A DNA stretch of 24,920 bases from CAZUCU01 sp964589635 (lineage in GTDB: Bacteria > Patescibacteriota > Minisyncoccia > Phycocordibacterales > JAACPR01), in NCBI GenBank assembly GCA_964589635.1, contig CAZPRI010000009.1, positions 1-24,920 on the forward strand, read 5' to 3'. The notes beneath the pieces were generated by a model, which saw only the letters and a list, made by a program, of their open reading frames with translations, ran no database searches and had not been told where the DNA came from. Positions 1-6,883 of this stretch are shown here, piece by piece (the first letter of the stretch is position 1; each line of letters starts with the position of its first letter). A program made the position numbers and the translations under genes.

Positions 1-161
1 AATAACATTTTGAAATAGTAACCAATAGAAATAAAAATTTTATCAGATTTATTCAGAAAATTACTATGACCACTCGCATATGCAAAACGCAAGTGACGAA
101 TTAGAAAAAGTACAGAAATCACTCCAATAGAAACTATTATTAATATCATTTCAGTAGTCAC
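1..161 (-). CDS. Partial membrane protein, N-terminus only
   Basis: The reading frame is open to the left edge, so only about the first 53 residues are present. I start it at a GTG at 161 because a TATAAT at 168-173 lies exactly 6 nt upstream, the spacing seen at other genes here. An in-frame ATG at 149 is the alternative. The N-terminus has one strongly hydrophobic segment (MILIIVSIGVISVLFLI), then a basic stretch (RHLRF), as in a membrane anchor with an inside C-terminal flank. It lies just downstream of tsf, and the promoter overlaps the gap after the tsf stop. I do not recognise the family. Confidence 0.55.
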   Translation of the reverse strand, partial: MTTEMILIIVSIGVISVLFLIRHLRFAYASGHSNFLNKSDKIFISIGYYFKML

Positions 162-167
162 AGATAG

Positions 168-173
168 ATTATA
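168..173 (-). promoter_or_regulatory. -10 box for the partial membrane protein
   Basis: Minus-strand TATAAT, 6 nt before the GTG at 161. The predicted transcription start coincides with the start codon. Confidence 0.45.
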
Positions 174-176
174 CTA

Positions 177-758
177 CTAGATAGCAAACCTCTCAAACCT
201 TATTATTTCGACTCTTTCTCCAAACTTTTGAACCGCATCATCAGTCAAATTCTTTACCTTCTTTGAAGGGTCTTTAATAAAATCTTGCTCTAGAAGAGTT
301 TTTTCTCCAAAATAAGCATCAAGTTTTCCTTTTATAATTTGTTCTTTTAATTCTTCTGGCTTCCCTTCTACTTCCTCCATAAATAGTTCCTTTGCTTTAG
401 CCATATCATCTTCGTTGATGTCTTCCATTTTTAGGAAAAGTGGTGAACCTGCAGCAACTTGCATAGCAATATCTCTAGCAAGAGTTTGAAATTCTTCATT
501 CTTTGAAACGAAATCAGTCTCGCAAGCAAGTTCAACTAAGGAACCTACTGATCCTCCTAGGTGGATATATGAAGCAACAGTTCCAGCACCTAGATTTCTA
601 TCCGCTTTTTTATCTGCTTGAGCTTTTGAAATTTTAGCTAAAGCAACTTTTGCCTTTTCAAGATCTCCCTCTGCCTCTTCGAGAGCCTTTTTACATTGCA
701 TTATTGAAACACCTGTTAATTCTCTAAGTTCTTTAATTTGTTCTGTTGTGATTGCCAT
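177..758 (-). CDS. tsf: Elongation factor Ts
   Basis: EF-Ts is the cytoplasmic guanine-nucleotide exchange factor that recycles EF-Tu after each tRNA delivery. The 193-residue protein begins with the UBA-like domain (TTEQIKELRELTGVSIMQC, with KKALEE following). It carries the signature TDFVS at about residues 81-85 in the core exchange region. It is shorter than E. coli EF-Ts (283 aa): there is one core subdomain and no long coiled coil, as in many reduced bacteria. It follows rpsB with a 79-bp gap, the usual rpsB-tsf order. The gap holds a CCCAGAT-TT-ATCTGGG hairpin. A TAATAT at 772-777 lies 13 nt before the ATG, so tsf may be read both from rpsB and from its own start. Confidence 0.97.
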   Translation of the reverse strand: MAITTEQIKELRELTGVSIMQCKKALEEAEGDLEKAKVALAKISKAQADKKADRNLGAGTVASYIHLGGSVGSLVELACETDFVSKNEEFQTLARDIAMQVAAGSPLFLKMEDINEDDMAKAKELFMEEVEGKPEELKEQIIKGKLDAYFGEKTLLEQDFIKDPSKKVKNLTDDAVQKFGERVEIIRFERFAI

Positions 759-785
759 ATTTATTTTGTCTATATTATTTATAAA

Positions 786-816
786 GCATGGACCCCAGAT
801 TTATCTGGGACGCTGA
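786..816. repeat. Short variant of the dispersed palindromic repeat
   Basis: The rpsB-tsf gap contains GCATGGACCCCAG..., with a perfect 7-bp stem CCCAGAT (794-800) / ATCTGGG (803-809). The GCATGGA(C/T)CCC half also occurs in the larger repeats at 7935-8116 and 16625-16728, so I read this as a reduced member of the same family. Confidence 0.55.
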
Positions 817-837
817 AAAACACACATATTTAAATAC

Positions 838-1560
838 TTATTTTTCAGTCGCTTGTTTACTGTCCTTTTGTCCTTGTTTGATTGCTTCTACTATTTGATC
901 TACAAAGAATCTTACACTCTTTACTGAAGAATCGTTAGCCAGGACTGGAAATTTAATCTTTGTAATATCACAGTCTGAATTTGAAAGACTGATTACTGGA
1001 GTTTTTGTTTCAATAGCTTCTCTTAATGCATTATCTTCATTTTTTGAATCAATAATAAAGAAAGCAGCTGGCTTTCCTTTCATATTAATAATCCCACCAA
1101 ATCTTTCATTTAGTTTTATTAATTCTCTATCAATAAGAAGTCTTTCTTTTTTAGTATATTTCGCAAGAAGTCCTTTTTCTTTTTGTTCTTCAAGATCCTC
1201 CAATCTTCTAACTCTTTTAGATATTTCTGGAAGATTAGTAATTGTCCCTCCAATCCATCTATTTGATACATAAGGCTGATCAACTGTCATCGCAGCGTCT
1301 TTGATGTATGTTGAAGATTCACTTTTTGTACCAACGAATAAAATTTGCCCCCCATTCTTTGCCGTCTCATATGCGAAATGCTTTGCGTTATCAAGCATTT
1401 CAATTGTCTTTTCTAGGTCAATAATCTCCACACCGTCTTTTGCGGCGAAGATGAAAGGTTTTGTAGAAGGATGTCTTCGAGCCTTAACATACCCAAAATG
1501 CGCACCAACTTCAAACATTGATCCTATTACTTCTTTTTCGTCTTTTTTTACTAAATTCAT
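838..1560 (-). CDS. rpsB: 30S ribosomal protein S2
   Basis: S2 binds the 30S head-body junction and is needed for S1 and mRNA binding. The 240-residue protein shows the S2 landmarks in order: FEVGAHFGYVKARRHPSTKPFI near residues 16-37, GGQILFVGTK near 70-79, SNRWIGGTITN near 99-109, and a helical RRLEDLEEQKEKG segment. The tail is short and ends in a polar KQATEK. The start at 1560 fits a promoter whose -10 lies 9 nt upstream. Methionine 15 would remove only a charged leader and is less likely. It heads the rpsB-tsf pair. Confidence 0.97.
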   Translation of the reverse strand: MNLVKKDEKEVIGSMFEVGAHFGYVKARRHPSTKPFIFAAKDGVEIIDLEKTIEMLDNAKHFAYETAKNGGQILFVGTKSESSTYIKDAAMTVDQPYVSNRWIGGTITNLPEISKRVRRLEDLEEQKEKGLLAKYTKKERLLIDRELIKLNERFGGIINMKGKPAAFFIIDSKNEDNALREAIETKTPVISLSNSDCDITKIKFPVLANDSSVKSVRFFVDQIVEAIKQGQKDSKQATEK

Positions 1561-1569
1561 GTAGGCTCG

Positions 1570-1598
1570 ATATTATCAAAGATAGTCAATCTTTGCAA
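1570..1598 (-). promoter_or_regulatory. rpsB promoter with a palindrome in its spacer
   Basis: Minus strand: TTGCAA (1593-1598), a 17-bp spacer, then TAATAT (1570-1575) preceded by TGA. The ATG begins 9 nt after the -10, so the predicted leader is only 2-3 nt. The inverted repeat CAAAGAT-N5-ATCTTTG (1577-1595) fills the spacer. In a leaderless transcript it would act as DNA, not as an RNA hairpin. Confidence 0.5.
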
Positions 1599-1607
1599 TA
1601 GGTTTGA

Positions 1608-2561
1608 TTATTTTTCTGTTTCTGTAAACTCATCCAAAATCTCGTCAAACCCACCGGCAAGTACGGAATCAATATTGTGCCAAGATTTTTTTATTCTATG
1701 GTCGGTGATTCTATTTTGAGGGAAATTATAGGTTCTAATCTTTTCTGATCTATCAGCGGTACCAATTTGGTCCTTTCTTTCACTTGAATATTTAGCAGCT
1801 TCAAGCTGTTCATAGTGTTGTTCTACTTTTGCCGTCAAAATAGAAAGGGCTGTCTCTCTGTTTTTTTGCTGACTCCTTTCTGCAGTAGAACGAACATCAA
1901 GTCCTGTTGGTTTATGAATAATTCGAACAGCAGTTTCAACTTTATTAACATTTTGCCCTCCTTTTCCTCCAGCTCTTGAAAATTCCATTTCTAAATCATC
2001 TGGCGCAAGAACTAATTTTGATGTTTTTCTGATTGGTAGAATAGCAACTGAAGAAGTTGATGTATGAACCCTCCCTTTTGATTCTGTTTTAGGGATTCTT
2101 TGAACTCTATGTACCCCTGTTTCAAATCTCATTTTTTTGTAAACATCCAACCCTCTAATTTCAAAGGATGCTTCTTTATAACCCCCAACGGAACTATGAG
2201 ATTCTTCTAATTTTTTTACGGTCCAATTATTCTTTTCTGCATACCTTTGATATGCCTCTGCCAATTGATATGCAAAAATAGAAGCCTCATCTCCTCCTGC
2301 CCCAGCTCGAACTTCTAAAATAATTTCATTAGGAAATTTTTCCTCCTCGACTTCTTTATGTAAAATTTCTTCCGCTTGTTTTAAAATAGCTTCTTGTTGA
2401 GTCTCTAATTCTTTAACTTCCTCTTCAGCCAATTCTGCCATTTCAGGATTTTCCTTCATCGAAATAGTTTCTTCTTTTTTTTCTTCTAATCGCAAAAACT
2501 CCCCAACTAAAAATTGAGTCTTTGGATTATCTTTGTTTTCTAGGAGTTCTTCTTTTGTCAT
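1608..2561 (-). CDS. prfA: Peptide chain release factor 1
   Basis: RF1 reads UAA and UAG stop codons and triggers peptide release. The 317-residue protein has the peptidyl-hydrolase loop GGQ at 201-203 (SRAGGKGGQNVNKVETAVRI). It has a codon-recognition tripeptide P-K-T at 157-159, in the position of the P-x-T motif that marks RF1 and not RF2. Domain 1 is about 40 residues shorter than in E. coli RF1 (360 aa), and the N-terminal region is a Glu-rich helix. The ATG at 2561 is supported by a TATTAT 6 nt upstream. A palindromic repeat separates it from rpmE upstream. Whether RF2 is present cannot be judged here, but at least one gene in the window (the transposase) ends in TGA. Confidence 0.96.
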   Translation of the reverse strand: MTKEELLENKDNPKTQFLVGEFLRLEEKKEETISMKENPEMAELAEEEVKELETQQEAILKQAEEILHKEVEEEKFPNEIILEVRAGAGGDEASIFAYQLAEAYQRYAEKNNWTVKKLEESHSSVGGYKEASFEIRGLDVYKKMRFETGVHRVQRIPKTESKGRVHTSTSSVAILPIRKTSKLVLAPDDLEMEFSRAGGKGGQNVNKVETAVRIIHKPTGLDVRSTAERSQQKNRETALSILTAKVEQHYEQLEAAKYSSERKDQIGTADRSEKIRTYNFPQNRITDHRIKKSWHNIDSVLAGGFDEILDEFTETEK

Positions 2562-2567
2562 AACTTA

Positions 2568-2573
2568 ATAATA
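2568..2573 (-). promoter_or_regulatory. -10 box for prfA
   Basis: Minus-strand TATTAT, 6 nt before the prfA ATG. The predicted start of transcription is the A of the ATG. Confidence 0.4.
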
Positions 2574-2596
2574 CCTAATTATTTTACAATAACTAA

Positions 2597-2673
2597 CGTC
2601 ATCCCTGTGAAGACAGGGACCCAGGCCTTATTTAATTATAGTAAAGGTCTAGGCCCCTGCCTGCGCAGGGGCG
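2597..2673. repeat. Palindromic repeat, two head-to-head units
   Basis: The unit CGTCATCCCTG...CAGGGACCCAGGCCTT (2597-2629) is followed by AAGGTCTAGG...CCTGCGCAGGGGCG (2644-2673). Each has its own stem (CCCTGT/ACAGGG and CCCCTGC/GCAGGGG), and together they form a long imperfect inverted repeat around an AT-rich centre. It fills the rpmE-prfA gap. Confidence 0.75.
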
Positions 2674-2696
2674 AAAAAAATACAGTCGTAAACTCC

Positions 2697-2909
2697 TTAT
2701 TTTTTAGTCGCTTTCTTCATTCTAGCCTTGAATTTCTCTACTCTACCCGCAGTATCGACGATCTTCTCTTGTCCTGTGTAGAAAGGGTGGCATGCAGCAC
2801 AAATTTCCACTTCTTGTTCTTTTTTAGTAGAAGAAATGTTGTATGTAGCTCCACAAACACATTTTGTAACGGCATCTTTATGTAATTCTGGGTGAATTTC
2901 TTTTTTCAT
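2697..2909 (-). CDS. rpmE: 50S ribosomal protein L31, zinc-binding form
   Basis: This is L31, a small protein bridging the large subunit's central protuberance to the small subunit. At 70 residues it has the usual length. It opens with the family N-terminus MKKEIHPELH and has cysteines 17, 19, 37 and 40 (CVCG and CAACHPFYTG), so it is the C+ zinc-ribbon type. The tail is basic (KARMKKATKK), fitting rRNA contact. Its TATATT box, preceded by TGC, lies 10 nt upstream of the ATG. Confidence 0.97.
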   Translation of the reverse strand: MKKEIHPELHKDAVTKCVCGATYNISSTKKEQEVEICAACHPFYTGQEKIVDTAGRVEKFKARMKKATKK

Positions 2910-2919
2910 ATTGGAAGTA

Positions 2920-2947
2920 AATATAGCAGAAAAAAATGCTTTGTCTA
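2920..2947 (-). promoter_or_regulatory. rpmE promoter
   Basis: Minus strand: TAGACA (2942-2947), a 16-bp spacer, then TATATT (2920-2925) with an upstream TGC (extended -10). The predicted leader is about 4 nt. The -35 overlaps the 3' end of the neighbouring transglycosylase gene. Confidence 0.5.
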
Positions 2948-4258
2948 GTCTAAATCATTCAAGAAATCAATTTGAGTTTGGAATTCTTTTGCATGAGCAA
3001 GAACACTGCTTGCATAACCTAGGCCGTATGTCTGCCAGTTTCCTCCAGCATAATATCTACCAGCAGCTTGTTGTTCAGCACTATAAGTCTGAGATGCGGC
3101 ACCTAAGTCAGCCAAAAATAGACCTGTTGCAGTAATAGCATGCTCAGCATTCCAAGGGTCTGGATAAACACCAAATAAGGCTTGAAGTCTTGCAATATAA
3201 CCATTCCAAGTTGATGGAATAAATTGAGATGGGCCCATAGCACCTCCATACCCAACATCAAGAGGGCAGGAAACTCGTGTATCTAGTGGATTTCTACCTA
3301 GTTTATTTACGATAGTCTGAAGAGTGGCGAGGTCTCTTGTTGGATGAATTCCATTGAGAAACATTCTACCAGTATTTACTCCTTTTGTTGCTCCACTATT
3401 TAGATCTGTAATTACGCATGAACCAACGTTTTGTCCAATATTACTCTCTTGTTTCAAAATGGCCAAAATAAAAGCAGTTCTTACTCCAGTTCTCTGAGAA
3501 GCTTTATTAGCAAAATCTAAAGCCTCACCAAAAGAGATATTTGAGGAATCTCTCAATCTAAACAACGCAGATCGTATAGAACTTGCTTTTGCCTGCTTTT
3601 CAGCTAAAAGCTGTTCATATGTTTTTTCAACATTTTTACTCAAAGCGAGCAAACTATCTTGCTCATTCTTTTTTACTGCCACCTGTTGTTTTTCTTTTTC
3701 AACGACAGCTTTAGCATTTGCTTCAGCTATCTTTTTTTCCTCTAACTTTTGCTTCTCTTCTTCTGTTAATCCTCTAAGCTCTCTTATTTGATCAAACAAT
3801 TGATCAAGTGATTTTTGCACAACAGAAAGACTATCAATCACCTTGAAGAAATCTGACAAATTATCATATGCAAGAATTATTTCTGGTAATGTTAGGTCAC
3901 CAAATTTATTTGTAGTTCTAAGAAGTTCAGCGAGAGCGTCCTTACTTCTTTCCATTTTTATATTCAATTGTGCGACTGTCTGTTCTTTGATATCTATGTC
4001 TCCTCCCAATCTTGAAATAGCGTTACTTTTTTCATTAATAACTTTTTGAGCCTTATTAATTTCTGAACCCAACTCACTTACCTTATATTGAATAGTTGCA
4101 GAATTTGCTTTTTGCTTTGACAGCGTTTGTGAAGTTTCTTGAATTTCTTTTTCAACCTTCTCAAGTTCTGCTCGTAACTGATCTTCACTTTGCGCAAAGA
4201 CACTTGTACTTAAAACAGTAGAGAAAAGAAATAGTATGAAAATGTATTTTTTTAGCAT
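2945..4258 (-). CDS. Secreted coiled-coil protein with lytic transglycosylase domain
   Basis: This is a likely peptidoglycan-cleaving enzyme outside the membrane. Residues 1-22 form a signal peptide (MLKKYIFILFLFSTVLSTSVFA, likely cut after A22). Residues 25-230 are a long charged coiled coil, as in EnvC/PcsB/CwlO-type division hydrolases. Residues 241-437 resemble an MltB/SLT-type lysozyme-like domain: the candidate catalytic Glu is E271 (ILKQESN), followed by GYGGAMGPSQFIPSTW at 336-351 and AGGNWQ near the end. Cysteines 281 and 331 could form a disulfide. The product should cut glycan strands and release anhydromuropeptides. The coiled coil suggests control by a partner, by analogy with FtsEX-regulated hydrolases. 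The start is fixed by the signal peptide and by TGATATAAT 6 nt upstream. Confidence 0.85.
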   Translation of the reverse strand: MLKKYIFILFLFSTVLSTSVFAQSEDQLRAELEKVEKEIQETSQTLSKQKANSATIQYKVSELGSEINKAQKVINEKSNAISRLGGDIDIKEQTVAQLNIKMERSKDALAELLRTTNKFGDLTLPEIILAYDNLSDFFKVIDSLSVVQKSLDQLFDQIRELRGLTEEEKQKLEEKKIAEANAKAVVEKEKQQVAVKKNEQDSLLALSKNVEKTYEQLLAEKQAKASSIRSALFRLRDSSNISFGEALDFANKASQRTGVRTAFILAILKQESNIGQNVGSCVITDLNSGATKGVNTGRMFLNGIHPTRDLATLQTIVNKLGRNPLDTRVSCPLDVGYGGAMGPSQFIPSTWNGYIARLQALFGVYPDPWNAEHAITATGLFLADLGAASQTYSAEQQAAGRYYAGGNWQTYGLGYASSVLAHAKEFQTQIDFLNDLD

Positions 4259-4264
4259 GGCAGT

Positions 4265-4273
4265 ATTATATCA
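4265..4273 (-). promoter_or_regulatory. Extended -10 promoter of the transglycosylase gene
   Basis: Minus strand TGATATAAT (TATAAT at 4265-4270), 6 nt before the ATG at 4258. The -35 region is weak, so the TGN extension probably matters. Confidence 0.5.
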
Positions 4274-4293
4274 AAATATATGATTTTAGAAGA

Positions 4294-4326
4294 AAAATAG
4301 CGGCGACCGAAGGTCGCCGCTATTTT
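4294..4326 (-). terminator. Rho-independent terminator after the L25 gene
   Basis: A perfect 15-bp stem AAAATAGCGGCGACC (4294-4308) / GGTCGCCGCTATTTT (4312-4326) with a 3-nt loop and T-rich flank. It starts 1 nt after the L25 stop and lies upstream of the transglycosylase promoter. Its symmetry could make it work in both directions. Confidence 0.9.
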
Positions 4327-4327
4327 C

Positions 4328-4972
4328 TTATTCTTCCTCTTTTTCTTCTCCGTCTTCTTCCTTACCTTTCTTTTCTACTTCAATTGAACTCATGTCTGGA
4401 GCTTCTACTGGTTCCTCGGTTTCTTCAGCTTTTCCTTCTTTTACTGAAATAATAACTTCCTCAGGGTCTGTAATAAGTTCAACTCCTTCTGGCAATTTAA
4501 TATCTTTTGCAAGAATTTGGGAATCAAGCTCAGCTAATGAATCAAGACTTACTTTTAGTTCTGAAGGAAGGTCTCTTGGAAGTGATTCAATTTCAACCTC
4601 ATGAGCAACCTTTACAATCATAGCTCCATATGTTTTTTCAGCTGGTGCAAGTCCCTCGAATTCTAGAGCAACAGAAACTTGTAGCTTCTTTCCTCTTTCA
4701 ATTGCATAAAAATCAGCATGCAAAACATTCCCTTTAACTGGATCATATTGAGTATCTTGAACAAGAATATCGTGCTCTTCACCGTCAATATCAAGTGAAA
4801 TAATTGTTGAATCTCCAGCTTCTCCGTATATTTTTACGAAATCAGCTTCTTTCAATGAAACAGCTATAGGTTCCTGTTTTGGACCATAGATAACAGCAGG
4901 CATAAGTCCTTTTTCTCGAACCTCGCTTAATTTTACTTTCTCGTCTCTTTTATTTGCTTTTAGTTTCAACAT
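4328..4972 (-). CDS. rplY: 50S ribosomal protein L25, general stress protein Ctc type
   Basis: L25 binds 5S rRNA on the large subunit. The protein has the N-terminal 5S-binding domain (LKLKANKRDEKVKLSEVREKG, then MPAVIYGP) and the C-terminal TL5/CTC beta domain (VSVALEFEGLAPAEKTYGAMIV, then EVEIESLPRDLP). The tail is acidic and disordered (EEDGEEKEEE). An ATG four codons upstream at 4984 is possible. I prefer 4972 because the TATAAT at 4983-4988 overlaps that ATG and would start transcription about 4 nt before 4972, and because L25 proteins typically begin near MLKLKA. A strong terminator follows directly. Confidence 0.94.
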   Translation of the reverse strand: MLKLKANKRDEKVKLSEVREKGLMPAVIYGPKQEPIAVSLKEADFVKIYGEAGDSTIISLDIDGEEHDILVQDTQYDPVKGNVLHADFYAIERGKKLQVSVALEFEGLAPAEKTYGAMIVKVAHEVEIESLPRDLPSELKVSLDSLAELDSQILAKDIKLPEGVELITDPEEVIISVKEGKAEETEEPVEAPDMSSIEVEKKGKEEDGEEKEEE

Positions 4973-4982
4973 AATACGGCTC

Positions 4983-4988
4983 ATTATA
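4983..4988 (-). promoter_or_regulatory. -10 box for the L25 gene, decides the start codon
   Basis: Minus-strand TATAAT overlaps the ATG at 4984, so a transcript from it can only use the ATG at 4972, 10 nt downstream. Confidence 0.45.
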
Positions 4989-5082
4989 CAGAAATAGGTT
5001 TAAAAGACAAGAGGATTACTATGTTTCCCTCCTCCTTTCCGACAAAGACTCAAGAGGTGCCCTTATTACTATATAAAACCCT

Positions 5083-6715
5083 CTAGTCCTTCTTCATATG
5101 TGAGAAAGAATACTCTTTACTTCCACCTACCTTTTTCCCTGGATTAAATATATTATTTGGATCAAATATATTCTTGATTTCCTCAAAAATTCCATAAACT
5201 TCCAATCCAAACATTTTCTTAACATAAGGAGTTCTCATCAAACCATCATTATGTTCAGCTGTAATTGTTCCACCAAACTCAATTACTAGAGCATATATTT
5301 CGTCAGCGCAGGGTTGAATTTTATTTCTCTCACTTTCAATTTTCAGATCCATAAGTGGTATTACGTGTAAATTACCACTTCCTGCGTGTCCTGCGATATT
5401 TGCCTTAATTCCATATTTTTTGAGTATGGCCAAAAACTTAGGTAGGAATTCTGGAAGTTTTTCTGGTAAAACACAGAAATCATCAACAAAAGGTGCTGTT
5501 CTCTTATTTCCAACCTTTTTTCTAAGCAAATTAAAACTCTCCCTTCTAATTATGAAATNNNNNNNNNNCTTTTGTTTTTTTCAATATCTCTTCAACTCTT
5601 TTTATTTTTTCATCTAAGATTTCTTTTGTGTCTTCTTCAAACTCCACAAGAACAACTAACTTTGGCATTCTCATAAGTTTTATACCCATCAATATTTCTG
5701 GCCAAAAACCTAGAAGGAATTCAAAAAGTGTTTTTTTTACTCTTTTTGCGATTTGTGGGAAAAATCTCATACCAAGTTTCATGGTTGTATCATCAAAGGT
5801 TTCAAGACTTACAGGACTAGTAGGAATCACATTTGTAACAAGTTCTGGAAGTTTATCCCAATCTGACAAAAAAACAGTAACCAATTTTTTATGCTTTTTG
5901 ATATTTATTAGTTCCAATTCAACTTCTGTTAAAACCCCTAACGTTCCTTGAGAACCAACAAAAAGCTGAGCTAAATTGAAACTATCATCTGACTTATCGT
6001 ACACATCCCAGATAGCATATCCCGAAGAGTTTTTTGTAGTCTTTGGTTTCGCTTCCTTTATTTTTGTGTAATTTTCATTAACTAAGGAGATAATCCTTCT
6101 ATAAACGCCTCCTATAAAATCATCATTCTCTGAAATTCTTTTTGCTTCATCAAGTGTGATTTTCTTGAATTCATATTCTTTTCCATTCGACAAAACAACT
6201 TTAACCTTTTTTACAAAGTTTCTAATTTGGCCGTATCGTAAACTTTTCTCACCTCCACAATTATTAGCAACCATTCCTCCAATAGCAGCAATATTTTTTG
6301 ATGCGGGAAAAACAGGCATTTCCAAATTATTCTTAATTAATTCTTTTTCAAAATCTCTAAAAAATACCCCAGGTTGAGATTTTGCAATTTTGTTTACTAC
6401 ATCTATTTCAAAATTATTTATATTTTCTGTAAAATCCACAATTAGGCCTTCCCCTATCGCACCACCAGACATATCGGTACCCCCACTTCTTGGAACCAAT
6501 GAAAGTTCAGGATTATCGTGTTTATTGTCATTAACAAAATGAACAAGGTTCTCAATATCTAAAACGTTTTTTGGTGAAATAATAGCAGTTGGTTCTATTT
6601 CAAAAAGAGACGTGTCTCTTGAGTATTTTTTTAGACTATCTTTATCAAGGTGAATGTCCCCTTTTATCTTTGTATTAAGTTTATCTAAAATTTCATTACT
6701 CATCGGAATTACCAT
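5083..6715 (-). CDS. FAD-linked oxidase (GlcD/lactate dehydrogenase type), interrupted by an assembly gap
   Basis: This is a flavin oxidoreductase of the FAD-binding-4 / FAD-oxidase-C superfamily that oxidises a 2-hydroxy acid such as glycolate or D-lactate. The substrate cannot be told from sequence. The N-terminal part (6715-5569) has the FAD-binding loop RSGGTDMSGGA at residues 76-86 and GGMVANNCGGEKSLRYG near 137-153. The C-terminal part (5558-5083) has TITAEHNDGLMRTPYVKKMF and ends with FDPNNIFNPGKKVG. Ten Ns separate the parts. Reading left of the gap gives FIIRRESFNLLRKK, which is internal family sequence, so this is one gene. The two frames agree only if the true missing length is a multiple of three. 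No ferredoxin domain is present. It is divergent from the kinase gene, with a shared operator-like region. Confidence 0.88.
5559..5568. other. Assembly gap (10 N)
   Basis: Ten undetermined bases inside the FAD-oxidase gene. The flanking frames do not match over exactly 10 nt, so the run is a placeholder and not a measured length. Confidence 0.97.
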
Positions 6716-6883
6716 AATTTTAACATAAAAAAGTCAACGTCGGACGTTTCCAAGACAACACTCTAATATAATTTTTATTACAGAGTATAAGATTTTTCTA
6801 TATTTTATTAAATTTTTTCTAAATTAAAAATGAAATACGTGTCAACGTCCGACGTTACCTTTTTTTTGATATAATCTACCTAT
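6716..6883. promoter_or_regulatory. Divergent promoter region with paired 13-bp palindromes
   Basis: A 168-bp AT-rich gap separates the FAD oxidase (minus) and kinase (plus) genes. Palindromes AACGTCGGACGTT (6736-6748) and AACGTCCGACGTT (6844-6856) are reverse complements of each other, 108 bp apart. The kinase side has TGATATAAT (TATAAT 6870-6875) 8 nt before its ATG, and the palindrome falls over the expected -35. The oxidase side has a weaker TATGTT (6722-6727) 6 nt before its ATG, with its palindrome in the spacer/-35 zone. The layout fits one regulator controlling both genes. Confidence 0.65.

Noticed and set aside
2607..2885. Plus-strand frame of 92 codons across the repeat and rpmE
   Set aside because: Antisense to rpmE and built partly from the palindromic repeat (GLGPCLRRGE).
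5420..5617. Plus-strand frame running through the N gap
   Set aside because: Antisense shadow of the FAD-oxidase gene; contains undetermined residues.
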